From NCBI GenBank assembly GCA_003615045.1, contig ML014148.1:62001-126000 (forward strand): a stretch of 64,000 bases of DNA, given 5' to 3'. The first letter of the stretch is position 1; each line of letters starts with the position of its first letter. The DNA is from Caulochytrium protostelioides. Taxonomy: Eukaryota > Chytridiomycota > Caulochytriomycetes > Caulochytriales > Caulochytriaceae. The position numbers and the translations under genes are program-made. Of this stretch, positions 21,254-33,800 are shown in pieces. A model generated the notes under the pieces. The model had not been told where the DNA came from. It did no database searches and was given only the letters and a program-made list of their open reading frames with translations.

Positions 21254-22432
21254 TTAGCAGCGGACGACCGAGCGCTGGAGACGCAGGAGGTCGGCCATCA
21301 TGCCGAAGGCCGTGACGGCGGCGCCCGCGCCGGCGCCCTGGATGGTGAGCGGCTGCGGGAAGCGGCGCGTCGTGAACGCGACCATGTTGTCACTGCCCTG
21401 GAGCGAGGCGAAGGGGTGCGACGCCGGGTAGGCCGCGAGCGAGACGCGCGCGGTGCGCGCGGCGACGTCCACGTGGCCCACGTAGCGCAGGACCTGGCCG
21501 GCTTGGCGGGCCGCGGCCTGGCGCGCGGCCATGGCCGCGTCCGACTCGGCCAAGCGCGTGAGGAACGCGTGGGCATCGATGCTGGCGTCCTGGAGCGCCG
21601 CGGGCACGAGGTTCTCGACCGTAAAGTCCGCCAGGGACAGGTGGAGGCCGCAGACGCGCGCGAGGATCACGACCTTGCGCGCGACGTCGGCGCCGCTCAG
21701 GTCGTCGCGGGCGTCCGGCTCCGTGTAGCCGAGCTGGCGCGCCGTGGCGACGATCTCGGAGAAGGGCGGCGCGTCGCCGGCGACGGTCGAGTACCGGTTG
21801 AAGAGGTAGCTGAGCGTGCCGGAGAAGATGCCCTCGATGGTGTGGACCTCGTCGCCCGTCGCGAGCAGGTCGTTCAGCGTCGACAGCACCGGCAAGCCGG
21901 CGCCGACGGTCGACTCGTGGAGCACGTGGCTCGGACGGCCGGCGGCCTGGGCGACGCGCGTCGCGTCGTGCATCGCCTCCCACAGCGTGAGGTCGCCCGC
22001 GAAGGCCTTCTTGTTGGGCGTCACGATGTGGATCCCCGCCGCCAGCCACGCCGGGTACCGCGACGCGACCTCGGCGTCGGCGGTCGCGTCCACAATCACG
22101 AGGCCCGCGTAGCGGTCGCGCTGCTCGTGGCAGAACGTGGTGAAGCGGTTCAGGTCGCGGGCGACGACGACGGTGCCGTCCGCGGTCTGCAGGCGGTGGC
22201 GGATCTGCGGATCGATCGTCGGCTGCGCGCCGAGCAGCATGTGCTTCGACGACGCCGCCGCGATCAGCTGTGCCACGGGCGGCGCCGGCGGCGTCTTCTT
22301 GTGGAGCGCGCTCAGCGCCGACTGCCGCTCGACGTACAGGGCCAGCTGGCTGAGGAACTCGGAGCCGACGTTGCCCGGGCCGATGAGGGCGATGCCGAGG
22401 GCGGCCTGGGTGGCGGTGGCGTCGGTGGTCAT
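21254..22432 (-). CDS. HOM6: Homoserine dehydrogenase
   Basis: This enzyme reduces aspartate semialdehyde to homoserine with NAD(P)H, the branch point to threonine and methionine. The 392-aa protein starts at the ATG at 22432 (MTTDATATQAALGIALIGPG); the frame continues upstream but has no further ATG. The dinucleotide-binding loop GPGNVG is at residues 18-23. The substrate-site segment VTPNKKAF and the FSGTLSYLFNRY motif are present. The catalytic stretch EPDARDDLSGADVARK contains the Asp and Lys, four residues apart, that act in the yeast enzyme. There is no aspartokinase domain, as usual in fungi. The length is slightly above the yeast enzyme (about 359 aa). It is divergent from the UAP56-motif gene, about 1.3 kb apart. 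Confidence 0.97.
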   Translation of the reverse strand: MTTDATATQAALGIALIGPGNVGSEFLSQLALYVERQSALSALHKKTPPAPPVAQLIAAASSKHMLLGAQPTIDPQIRHRLQTADGTVVVARDLNRFTTFCHEQRDRYAGLVIVDATADAEVASRYPAWLAAGIHIVTPNKKAFAGDLTLWEAMHDATRVAQAAGRPSHVLHESTVGAGLPVLSTLNDLLATGDEVHTIEGIFSGTLSYLFNRYSTVAGDAPPFSEIVATARQLGYTEPDARDDLSGADVARKVVILARVCGLHLSLADFTVENLVPAALQDASIDAHAFLTRLAESDAAMAARQAAARQAGQVLRYVGHVDVAARTARVSLAAYPASHPFASLQGSDNMVAFTTRRFPQPLTIQGAGAGAAVTAFGMMADLLRLQRSVVRC

Positions 22433-23739
22433 GATGCGCGGTGAAGAGGTCGTCGTCGCGTGGGAACGGGGTCGGATGTCGGATGTCGCAGAGACTATGC
22501 AATGAACACGCGACGGTCGACCCGGGATCGACGAGCTGCGCGCAAGAAACGAACGCTCCCGCAAAAGAACGCGTGTTGGTGGTGATGCAGCAACGCTCGG
22601 AGGGATGCCTCGGAGGGATGATCCAGCAGCCCGCGAGGCCCGCTTCCCATCGACGGGCGTCGCCATCCATGAGTACGGAGCCGCGCTAGCCGATACTTCT
22701 GCTATGCGGCGCGATCCACGCGCGTTGCTCGCGACCACCTCTGGCTCTGGAGGGCTCCAGGATCCATGGCGCCGGCCGAGTCGCGCATCGCGCATCGCGC
22801 TTCGCGCTTCGCGGTTCGCGCAGACCACGTCGGGGTCCACCGCCCGTCGGCGTGACCCGTGGCGTCTCGGTGGCCTGCCGGGCGCCGGTGGCCTGGGCCG
22901 CGGCGAGGCCCGCCGCCGCCATGTTGCGCGGGTCTCCGGTCTCCCAGGACCGCACCGGAGGATAGCGCGCCGTTCGTCTCATCCAACCCACGCAATGCGT
23001 CACTCATGCGTCACTCGATCCCGCGACGGCCGCGACGCACGGCGGCGGCGACGGCGGTTCTCGCGACGGTATGAGCGGCGTCCGCGCAGCCGCCGGCCGT
23101 CGTGCCCTCGGATCGGCGAGGGCGCCGCCGATGGCCGCCGCCGCCGCCGCCATGGCCGCCGCCGCCGTGGCCGCCGCCGCCGTGGCCGCTGGCGCTGGCG
23201 CTGGCGCTGGCGCTGGCGCTGGCGCTGGCGCTGGCGCGGGCGGCGGGGCGCTTCCTGGGCGGCCGTCCCGCGTCCACGGGACGGCGCTGGCGCTGACGTG
23301 CTGGCGCCGCGCCGGGGGCGAGCCGCCGCCGCCGGGGAGGGCGTCCGTCGTCGCGGGCGCGGGCGCCGGCGCCGGCGCGGGGACGCCCGCGGGCATGGCC
23401 GCGCCGGCCGCGACGGCCTCCGGCGGCGGCGGCGGCGCCCGCACGTGGTGGCCGCGGCGCCGGCTCCGAGGCCCGTCGCCGAGCCTTCCCCCGACACAGC
23501 GGTCGCCGGCGAGACCGCGATCACTCCGATAAAGGCGCCTCGCGCCGCCGCTGATACCGGACGACGGGAAGGCGGATCCCGACGTCGGCGTTCATGGCGC
23601 TCCTCGTCCGGTAGACCGACGCCGGGATACCGACGAGACTCTGGGCTCCTGCCACGTCGCGGCCTCCCACGCTCCCTTCCTCCCGCGCGCCTGCTCTGCT
23701 TCCCCCGTGACCGGCGCGTGCCCGCCGACGAGACCCGCC
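22433..23739. other. Divergent promoter region with simple repeats
   Basis: This 1.3-kb region separates HOM6 (-) from the UAP56-motif gene (+) and must hold both promoters. It has a (CGCGCAT/CGCGCTT)n-like run near 22785-22821, a GCC-rich block at about 23130-23185 and a (GCTGGC)n hexamer tract at about 23187-23237. Frames through it are repeat-driven (Ala/Gly/Arg) and not called. Confidence 0.5.
23187..23237. repeat. GCTGGC hexanucleotide microsatellite
   Basis: About eight perfect copies of GCTGGC in tandem, in the shared promoter region of HOM6 and the UAP56-motif gene. Confidence 0.85.
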
Positions 23740-24573
23740 ATGGACTCCGAGATGGATTTGGACCAGCGGCTCGACATGCCGCTGTCGGAGCTCATCAAGT
23801 CCAAGCGCCGCGCCCAGCCGAAGCGCTCGCCCAAGCCCGCGCCCGCGGCATCGCCCACGCCGCCGGTCTCGACCCAGCGCAAGCAGAAGGCGCTGCAAAA
23901 GATCAAGACCCAGCAGCGGCAGCAGAAGACGGTGCAGAAGCTGGCGACGACGCAGCCGCAGCCGCAGTTGCAGCCGCAGCCGCCGAAGGCCGCCAGCCGC
24001 CCGCCCATCAAGACGTCGGTCCTGCGCACCCAGGGCGCCGCCGAAGCCATCGCGGCCAACGGCTCCTCTGGCGCCGGCGCCAGGAAGAGCCCGCTGACCA
24101 GCAAGACAGCGCGCGAGTCGGCCCTCGCCGCCAAGCTCGCCCGCCAGGTCGCCCGCCTCACGACGCGCAACCTCATCTCGGCCTCGGCGGCCGCCGCGGC
24201 CGCCGCCGCCGTCCAGACCACGCGCACGTCGCGCCGCCCCCTCGCCGGCCCCGCCGGCGGCCCGCCCGAGCGCTCCATCTCCATCTCGATCGTGAACGAC
24301 CAGGCCCTCCGGCGCGGCGCCGCGCGCCGCGGCATCGCCGCCGCCGCAGGCCACGGCGCGCCCGTGCTCGGCGCGCCCAAGAAGAAGCTCGCCGGCTTCA
24401 CGCCGCCGCCGCTCAGCGCCTCGCGCCGGCGCGAGCCGGCGGCGCGTCCGGCCAAGCCGGCCGTCGACGCGGCGCCCTCGACGCTCGGCGACCGCTTCGC
24501 TCGCGTCCACCAGCAGCAGCAGCAGCAGCAGCAGGTCAACGGGCTGCCGTCGTCAGGGATCCGGTATCTCTGA
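23740..24573 (+). CDS. Small basic protein with UAP56-binding motif, putative mRNA-export adaptor
   Basis: The protein is 277 aa from the ATG at 23740, which sits in a strong context (CCCGCCATGG); a longer frame opens only with GTG. Residues 11-21, LDMPLSELIKS, match the UAP56-binding motif (consensus like LDMSLDDIIK) found at the start of ALY/REF, UIF and related adaptors that contact the DEAD-box helicase UAP56/Sub2. The rest is basic and Ala/Gln/Pro-rich with no RRM, as in UIF (FYTTD1). Near the C-terminus, STLGDRFARVHQQQQ is followed by a polyQ run. This resembles the SLNERFTNML motif of the adaptor CHTOP. A role in TREX-dependent mRNA export is inferred from these short motifs. It could also be an unrelated nuclear protein with a chance match. 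Confidence 0.6.
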   Translation: MDSEMDLDQRLDMPLSELIKSKRRAQPKRSPKPAPAASPTPPVSTQRKQKALQKIKTQQRQQKTVQKLATTQPQPQLQPQPPKAASRPPIKTSVLRTQGAAEAIAANGSSGAGARKSPLTSKTARESALAAKLARQVARLTTRNLISASAAAAAAAAVQTTRTSRRPLAGPAGGPPERSISISIVNDQALRRGAARRGIAAAAGHGAPVLGAPKKKLAGFTPPPLSASRRREPAARPAKPAVDAAPSTLGDRFARVHQQQQQQQQVNGLPSSGIRYL

Positions 24574-24608
24574 TCGCGCGGCCCATCGCCACGTGCCGCG
24601 GCGGCGGC

Positions 24609-24639
<31 letters not shown>

Positions 24640-24889
24640 CCGCGCAGGCCTCTCGCGCCTCGAACGCGTGATCCCATCCTGCTTTCGCTTCGTTCTTTCT
24701 TGTTCTAATTTTTGCCACTCTTATTCATGGTGACCATCGTAGAGACCGGAGAGACCCGCATGGCATCCGTGCGAAAACAGGGGGGGCCAGCCACCAGGCC
24801 GATCCACGACATGGGTCTGGGGGACGCCTCGCAGAGCCTCGCAGGGTCCTGCAGGGCCTCGCCGCGCCGATCCACCACCGAAACACGGC
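24574..24889. other. Convergent 3' region with CAG tract
   Basis: This is the tail-to-tail gap between the UAP56-motif gene and the Ki-67-like gene. It has an (AGC/CAG)n tract at about 24612-24640, just after the stop codon, and a T-rich stretch at 24695-24730 suited to polyadenylation. No gene was seen. Confidence 0.55.
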
Positions 24890-27800
24890 TTAGGACGACG
24901 AGGCGCCGCGGCGTTTGCTGCTCGACTTGGATTTCGAGCGCGAGGCCGGCGTCTGGCGCTTGCTCTTGGCCGAGGGCGTAACGGCGACCGCGGCCGGCGT
25001 TGCGGGGTCCGCGAGCTCCGCCGCCGCGACGTCCGTCTCGGCATCCGCCTCCGCATGCGACCGCTTGGCTCGCTTCGACGATCGCGACGGCGATTTCGAC
25101 GACGGCGCCGCGGCGGACGGCGTCGCCATGGCTGAGGCCCCGCCCACCGTGCCGGCCGACGGGGCCTTGGACTGGGTCGCGGGCGTTGTCGACGTGGCGA
25201 CGGAGCGGGGTTCGGCCTCCGCCGATGCAGCGGCGGCGTTTCGGTCAGCCTCGCCGGGCGTGCGGCGGTCGCGTTTCGGCGTCTTGGACCGCTTGGGCGT
25301 CTTGTGGGCCGTGTGGCGCGACGGCGTCGTCGCCGCCGCCGCCTCGGGCTCGTTCAGCGCCGCCTCGGCCGCGGTTCGCTTCGTCGGGGACCGCCGCGTC
25401 GGGGACGGCGGCTGGCTGATCCGGGGCTTGCGGCCGGCGTCGGCGTTGGCGTCGGCGGCAAGGGACGGCGGGGCCCCGCTCGGCTTGGGCGACGGCGACC
25501 GCTCCCGCGCCACGATCGCCTGCGCCAGCGCCATCGCCGGCGGCGCGACCGCCTCGCGGGGGCTGCCCCCGGGCGTCATCGCCGCGGCGGCGCGGCGCGC
25601 CGGACGGCGGAGTGCGGCATCCGCCTGACGCAGGGCCAGCGCCAGCTGCGCGTCCCGCGCGATCTGGTCGTTCAGGTCCGGCGCCGGCGCCGGCGCCGGC
25701 AGCTGCGCGGGCGTCGCCGCCCCGGGCGTGGGCCCGGCTGCGTGGGCTTCGGCGGCCGACGCGGCCGCGGCCAACGCAGGAGCGTCCGCGACCGCCGGGG
25801 CCGGGGCCGGGGCCGGGGCCGGGGCCGGGGCCGCGCGCGCCTCGTCGTCGAACGCGGTCGCCATCGGCTCGGTTTTGTTCTTGCGGCGCTTGCGGGCGCT
25901 CTTGCGGGCGCTCTTTTGTGCGACCGAGAACGCCGCGAGTAGGTCGTGCGCCGGCGTCGAGATCGGGTCGGTGGGGCCGGCGGCGCGCACGGGCGTCGCG
26001 GGCGTCGCGACCGGCGTGTGGCGGACCTGGTCGGCGGCGGCCGCGGCGCGGGCCAGGACGTCGGCCAGCGCGCTGCCGCCGGTGCCGCCGCCGCCGATCC
26101 GGGGCGATCCCGCCAGGGCGTGCGGGCTCGAGGCAAGGCCTGCGCCGGGGGGGCCGCGGCGGCGCGGGCTGACGCGCAGCGGCCGTGAGCGCGCGGACGG
26201 CGTGGCCGCCACCGGCGTCGCCGGATCGGCAGCAGCGGTGGCGGCGGCCGTTGCAAAGGCATCGTGCAACGCACGGCGTGGCGTCGCCGAGGGCGGGCCC
26301 GGCGTGGCCGACATCGCCGTTGCTGGAAGCCATGCCGGGGGTGCGAGCGTGGGGGCCGCCGTGGCGGTCGCCTCCGGGGTGCTCACGGGGTCTCCCTCGC
26401 CAGGCAGGGCTGGCGAGGGCACCACGACAGACGTCGACGTGAGCTCGGCAAGCGGCGCAGCAGCAGGGGGCGGCGAGGCGGCCGCAGGGGGATCCCAGCG
26501 AGTCACCGCGTCGTTGTGGTTGGAGAAGGTGCCGGCCGGGAGAGTTTGAGGGGACGAGACGCGGCGTTTGGAACGCTTCGACTGCCGCGGCGCAGGGGTT
26601 GCGGCCGGCGTATCGAGCAGCGGCGTGGGGTCCGGCTGCGTGGCCGGGGTCTCCACTGACGGCTCAGCCGTCGGAGGCGCGGCCGACAGCGCCTCTGCGA
26701 GCGTTTTGGCGAGAGACTTGACCAGCCGTTTCTTGGCGGGCGTCTTAAACGGCGTGGGCTCGAGCGCCGGTGGCGCCTCCGTCTCATCCGTATCCATCGC
26801 GATTTCCTCTTGATCGTGCTGATCAGGCTGGTTGTGCTGATCGTGCGGATTTAGATGATCTTGCGGGGCCGACTCACCGGTGAGATCCAAGGCGGATGCG
26901 GCGGTGGCGGCAGCTGCCTTGACGGCCGCGGCGGCCGCAGCGGCCGCGGCGGCGGCCGCATCACTGAGCACCGCAGCGGCAGCAACGATCTTCTTTTTGA
27001 CAGTGGTCGGCGGCGTCGTGGCCATCTTAGCCGCACTGCGCTTGCTGTGCGGCGTTGATGGCGCCGGCGTGGCCAAGGATTTAGGCGGCGTGCCGTCGTC
27101 GTCGGGACGGGCCGTCTCGGGCCTCGCTGCCGCCGCCGGCGCGGGAGTGGCAGCAGGTGTCGCGGGAGCAGAAAGCGACAGCGGCTGGGAGACGCGGCGC
27201 GCACGACGGCGGGGCGCCGGCGTCGGCGTGGTGAGCGAGACCTCCTCGTCCTGAGCAACCACCGGCGTCGGCGTGGCATCCTTCGATTCAGCTTCCGGCT
27301 CGGTGGGAAGCGTCTCGCTTTGATCAGAAACGGACTCGCTAGGAACAGTCGGTTCGGCCACCATCGCCGTGGATGGCGGTGCCGCGTCTCCGGCCACTTC
27401 AGCAAAGACATCAGAGACCGCTGCAGGCGATGGTGCATCATTGGTTGGTGCGGGGGGTTTCTCGCGAGGCGACTGACGACGAGAGCGGTGCGACGTCGTC
27501 GACGCGGGCGACGTCTGGCGAGCGGCTTTGGTGCGCGCCGCCGGTGTCATGCTGGGTTCAGGACTCCGTCTCGTCGCCGTTTCCACACCGGCCGGCGACG
27601 ACGACGCCGTGTTCATTGACGCCGGCGTATCCGAAGGCGCTGACGATGGCGGCTTTGCGGTCGACACATCCGCTATACCATCGGGTGCGGGAGTAACGGG
27701 AGGACTCGCCGTCTTCTTTTTACGGGATGAAGTCCGCTTAAGCGCGGGAGTGGCCTGAGCCGGGGTCGCTGGCAAATCCTGATCGACCAGTGTCCCAACG

Positions 27801-30800
27801 TCCGCGGCACCCCCAGAAGGTTCCGCAGCCTCAACAACATCCATACCGACGACCGCATCGTCCAGTGACGGCGTCACGACCGTTAGACCAGGCGAGTCGG
27901 CCGGGAACACGTGGCGCAGCAAGCGGCGCGGCGTCGGCAGCGGCTCGTCAGAGCCACTGGCCAGGGTATCCTCAACTTCTGCCGTGGGGTCCGTCGCCGC
28001 GGGAGCGTTCGTCTCCTGCATCGCTCGTTCAGCCGGCGACACAGGAGTTGCCTCCGCCGTCGAAGGGACGGCCGCGTCGGTCTCCATGGGTATCAGCGAC
28101 GCCTCGCGTGCGACATCGGAAGTGGTGACGTCGTAGACCGACTCGCGCTCAATCTCGTCGATCTCTGAGATCAGCGCGGCCGCTGAGACCACCACGGTCC
28201 CAGAATTTGTCCCAGAAACCGAAGGCCACTCGAGGGAGGCTTCATGGATCTCTGGGATCTTCGGGATCTCCGGGACCTCGGAGCGGTCATCTGCGAGAGT
28301 TTCATGATCTTCAGCAACCTTGGGACGATCATCCGCAGGAGCTTGTGCTTCTTCAGGGTCAGAGCTGCGTGGCAGCGAAGCGATGGCGGGCCCCGGACTC
28401 TCCGCAGGAAACACGTGGCGCAGCAGTCGCCCGGGCGTCAGCGGCATGACCGCGTCCGGGATGATTTCAAGATCCGCATCCTGCGCGTCACTCTCCATCG
28501 CCTCGTCGTGGAACACCGCCGTATCCTTCTTCGCAGCTTCGTCGGTGTCAAGAAGAGACTCAGCCAACGGCGACGACGGCCATGACGCCGATGGGGCAAG
28601 CGCCGCCTCTGGAGCAAGCGCGATCGCAGTCACGGGTACGGGAGACAGGGCAGGGGGGGATGCCTCGAGGTGCGCCGAGCGGCGTATCGGTGTCACCGTC
28701 TTTGCGGCCACATGCGTCGTGGTCACGGTCACCACCGCTTGAACCGCCTCTGCGGTCTCGTCGACCACGGCTTCCTCAGCAGCAAGATCATTCGCGGAAG
28801 TCTCGGCCACATCGACCGTCTCGACCAGAACGTCGTTTTCAACCACCGTTTCTTCGTCAACGACCGCCGACTCGGCTGCGGGCGAGGCGTCGGGGAAGAC
28901 GCGTCGCAGCAGCGTGCGCGGTGTTGCTAACGGTGTCGATGGAACAATCTCCACCGCGAGCGCATCGGCTGGGGTGACGGGCGTCTGCGACGGGCGGCTC
29001 GACCGTGTCGCCGGTGTCGCGGGTGCAACGACCGATTTGTCGACTGCCATGGTCGACGGATCGGCAGGCGCTGCCGGGTCGGTCCCGAGGGACGTCTTGC
29101 GGATATCGACCTCGACGTCAGGCCTGGCGTCGACGTCCATGTCCAGGGAAGTGCGGCGCGAGGCGAGGCGGCTGCTGGTCCGCGTCGGCGTCGCCGGCAG
29201 CGCGGCCCAGTCATCCGCATCCGCAGACAGCGTGGTCGCGCCATGTCCCGCCGCCGGCGTGGCCGCCAAGACGCTCGTGAGCAGATCGCGGCGCTTCGCG
29301 GGCACCGACCTAGGCTGAGCCACCGCGGGCCGCACGGCGCGGACCGGCATGGGTGTGGCGGCACGCGGTTGCCGGGCGTCCGCGGCGTTCGCGACTGGCG
29401 AAAGAGATGCGGATTCGGCAAAGCGCTGACGAATGACATCGAGTGTCGCGGCATCCAAGGGTGGGGCGGCGGCTGCTCCCTCGACAGCGCCATCCGTCGA
29501 CTGATCCGAGTCGTGCGTAGGTCGTGGCGGCGTCTGCAGCACATCACGAATAGCGTCTAGCAACGCCGCCGAGTCGGTCAGCGATGGTGGCGCGGCCACC
29601 AGCGCTTGGATGGCAGCATACCGAACTTCGGGGAGAACTGCGATCGGCAGTCGGCCGAGCGGGTCCACGCTGGCTTGCGCGGTTGGCCCTGTCATCTCGG
29701 TGGTCTCTGCTGGAGCCGCCTCCACAGGCTGAAAAGACGTTCCAACCTCCACGGGCTGAATGTGCACTTCAGCCTCCTCAGACTGAGCAAACGCTTCGAC
29801 CTCCTCGGACGGTGCCTCGGGGGCCTTGGGTGTGGCGAACAACGCGCTCAGCCCTTCATACGACGGCGAGCCCGGCATGGCTGAAGTTTTTGGCGTCGCG
29901 AGCGTTGCGACCGGCCCACGCGGCGTTGCGTGCACCATCGCGCGAATGCCCAAGAACCGGACTTCCGCTTCCGCGGCGTTCCGAGCCGGCGTCTCCAGCA
30001 TCTCGCGGAGATCGGCCAACTGGGCCATGATGGTCGCTACGGGTGGCTGCGGCGTCTGCAGCAGCGCGCGCAACCCTTCATATGCGGGCGTCGCCGGGGT
30101 CATGGCAGCGACAGGAGTCTTGAGCATTTCACCAAGACCCGCGAATGATGGGGTGGCGGGTGAACGGGCCGGCGTGCGGACCATGGCCTCAACACCCTTG
30201 AATCGCGGCGTCATGGCCGGTGACGTGGCAGCGGCGGCAGCGGTCGAAGCGCGCGGGCCGGACGCACCGGCTTCGTGAAGCGTCGTGCCCAAAGCCGTTG
30301 ATTCCATCGCATCATCGTAATCATTCGTACCCGGCGCCTCCGCCATGACGGCCTCGTCGGAATCGTCACCGGCTGCCGACGATGCGGAGGATGCTATCGA
30401 TGCGGGCGACGGCGGCGACGGCGGCGATGCGTCGGAGGGGATTGGCACAGCGAATGACGACGCCAACGCGTCTCGCGGCGTTGTTGGGGCGCGGCGCGGG
30501 GTCGACGCGGCGGTCGTCGTCTGGGACGCGGGCTGAAGCAGCGCTTCGAGCCCTTCGCGTTGGGCAAGGGTCAGCGCGCTCGCGGCACTGGACGCGAGCA
30601 GCATGCGCAAGCCGCTGGACTGGACCTCCGAGAGCGTCGTGCCGGTCCATGCCGATGAGGCCGGCGGCGCGGCGGGGGCCACCGTGGCGGCCGCTTCCTC
30701 CGGGCTGGACGCGTCGGCCGAGAGCAGAGCCGTCTGGACGTGGGCCAGCCGCGTGCCCAGCGGCGGCGGCGGCGGCGACTGGAGCAGCGCTTTCAGATCA

Positions 30801-33800
30801 GCGAATTGGGCCGACGGACTCTTGAACTTGGCAAGATGGCGGGCGGACTTCGCGCTCAGGTTCGGCGTCACGGGCGGTACCGCATGGCGCGGGGTCGACG
30901 CGGCTTCTTGCTCCCCCGACGGCTGGCTCAAGACCCTCGTGAGGATATCTTGAGGGGCCACCTCGTCGTCATTTTCGGAGCCCGCATCATCGCCCATGGC
31001 GGCGTCCATGACCGCCATCGCGTCGGCGTCCATCAGCAGCGGAGGGGGGTCGTCGCGGTCCACGGCGTTTTGCCGCTTAGCAACATCGTCGCGCATCGCC
31101 TCAAAGACCTGTTCCAAGCGGTGCTGCACCTCGGCACTCTGTGTGACGTCGGCCTCCATCTCGTCCGAACCGCCTTCCGCATCCAGCGCTGCCGGGCTGC
31201 CGCTCAACGTCAGCGTGGTCGCCGGCGTCGTTGTGGTCGTCGCCGCCGCCGCCGCGGACGTCGTAGGGGTTGACGGCATCCCCATCAGACGGCCATTGGG
31301 AGTCAAGAGCGCCGACGAGGCCATCAGCGGCGTCGTGATGGCCGCCGTTGTCGGCGAAAGCCCCCGGTTTAACAAAGCCATGGGGACGGCGGCCGCCGTG
31401 GCGGATGCTAGGGCCGAGGCGGACGCGGCGGCCGAGGCCGAGAGTGAGGTGTGGGTCAACCGGTCGAGGCTCGGCAGTCGGCGCAGGAGCGGCGAGCTCT
31501 GACGCGGGTGCACCTTCATACTGTGCGGCACGGCGCCGACGGAGCGGAATCCTTGGCGCAGCGCCGACCGCAGCGGCGTCAGCCGCTTGTCGCCGGGACG
31601 GCACGTGAGCGCTTGAACCGGCGTGCGCACGCCGCGGCGGAGCGGCGAGTTGACGGGCGCTTCGTAGTCGAAGATCTCGGGATGCAACTGCGGCCCAAAG
31701 GTGACGCTGCGCTTGGCGTTATGGTGGTTGGGCGTTTCGCACGGTGGGCGCGCCGGGTCGGCGACCGCGACACAGAGATCGTCCGTCGTCGGCTCGTCCG
31801 TCGTCGGCGCGAGCGCCAGGGCGTCCGCGTGGACCGTCACCGGAACGTTCGCGTCGGTGCCCATCTCGGCGTCATCGGCGTGCTCCAGCAGGGGCGGCCG
31901 CGGCGCGTCTACGACGGGCGCCAGGGGCACCGCGTCCGGCGAGGAGATCGCCGATCCCAGCGAAAACTCGCTCATTACGGTCGTCGTCGGCACGGCGAGC
32001 GAGGACGGTGCGAGCGGCGGCGGTGGCGCAGTCGTGGCGGAACCCATGCGCGCCAGGGGCGACGCGATCGCGCTGCCCCCGGTCGAGGTGCTCCCGCTGC
32101 CGCTGTAAGGCAGTCCGGGCCCCGCGTTGGCGGGCGTCCGAGCCGTCTGATGGCGATAGAAGGGTGATTCCGAAAACTTGTGCCGAGCCGGCGCGGTGGC
32201 GACCATTCCAGCCAGCAGCTGCGCGCGTGCCATCCGCGGCGGATGCGGCGTCAGCGAGCCGGCGCCCGGCAGCGGCATCGCCAGATCGTAGCTGGGCCCG
32301 GGTGATCCCATCGGACTCAGGCTGCGACGCTGGGCACCCGCGACGCCGTGGTGCTGCTGCTGAGCAATGAGCGGCAGCTGAGCCGCGAGTTGTCGCATAA
32401 GGGTGCGACTTGTCGGGGGTCGTGCCGATTTCGGTGACTTGCCAAACAGCGGGAGGCCCGCCAAGGGCAGCGCCGCGGCGGCCGCGGCGGCTGGCGACGG
32501 GGCGGTGGGCGCGGCCGGGGTCGTGACGGAGGAGAGCGACGAGATGGACGACGACGACGACGAAGCGGTCGCTGCGAAAGTCCGAGTCTCGGGCGCGATC
32601 GCCGACGGCGTGCCCACCGGACCGGAATGCGCGGGCATCGAAGCCGCCGAGCGCGGTGTGGCTGCGTCCGCCGACGACGTGGCAGCACTGCTGGAACGCG
32701 CCGGCGTGCTCACGGACGGCGTGGCCGCGAGGCCCTCGTCGGGAGTGCTGGGCGACGATGTCGCCGACGCCGACGAGGGGTCTGAGCGGTGCGGCGTTGT
32801 GCCAATCCACGAGATCGGTCCGTCGCGCTGCTGGTCGGTGCGCACCGGCGTAGCCGGCATGTCGTCGGCGAGCATGCTCAGGGCGGCGGTGGGATCTGAC
32901 GGCGTCTCGGGGCGAGCCACGGTGACGGCGTCAGCGGCGTCGGCCTCAGCGGTGGCGGTGGGGGCGACAGCGGGCTCAGACGCGGGAGCAGCAGTGCCCA
33001 CGTCAGCCATCGGTGCCGGAATGGGCGTCGGCGACAACGCCGGGGAACCACCAACGGCGGCCATTAATGGCGAGTCATCCGTCTCGACGGCCGCCGCGAC
33101 CGCCGCGGTCGTCGAAGGATCGAGGGCCGCGGCCACCGGTTGGGTATCATGCGTTGCCGAGTCAGCCTCCGGCCCGGCTTCTGACCGGGAGTCGGAGCCC
33201 GATCCGGACTCGGACCCGGACTCGGACCCGGACTCCGGGAACAAGGGCGAGTCGTTGCCGTGCGTGTTGACAGCATCGACGGCCGTGGGCGGCACGACCG
33301 CGGGTTCTGCCGCTGCCGACAGAGCCGTAGGCGACGCGACGGCCGCGGCTTCATCGGGCTCGGCCGCAGCCGCCACCGGCGCCATCACGACGGTCGATGT
33401 GCTCGAGTCGGTTGACGCTGAGACCGGACGCACGGGTGCCATCGCCACAGCGGCCGGCCACGCCGCCACAGGACCGGCCTGGGCGAGCGTGTCGGCCGCC
33501 GCCGCCGCCGCCGCCACCGGCTCCGTCGGCGGCTCGGCGGCCGGGGCAACTTGGGCTCGCGCTTTCTTGGCAGTCGAGCGGGTCGCGCGCGGCGTCGCGC
33601 GCTTCGTGACGGGTGTCCTGGCCGGTGGCGGCGTCGGCGCGGGGCCATTCTCGTTGGCGGGCGGTCGTGGCTGGAGCGGCGTCGCCGCCGCCGATTTCGG
33701 CGTTCTCTTGGACGCGCCGACGGGCGTCAGCGGTTGCGCGCGCTTCGCCGGCGTCTTGGCAGCGGCGGCGGCACGGGCTGGCTGACTGGCGGCGGCAGCG

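Noticed and set aside
21416-22444. 342-codon frame antisense to homoserine dehydrogenase
   Set aside because: Arg/Ala/Val-rich shadow of a well-conserved enzyme on the other strand.
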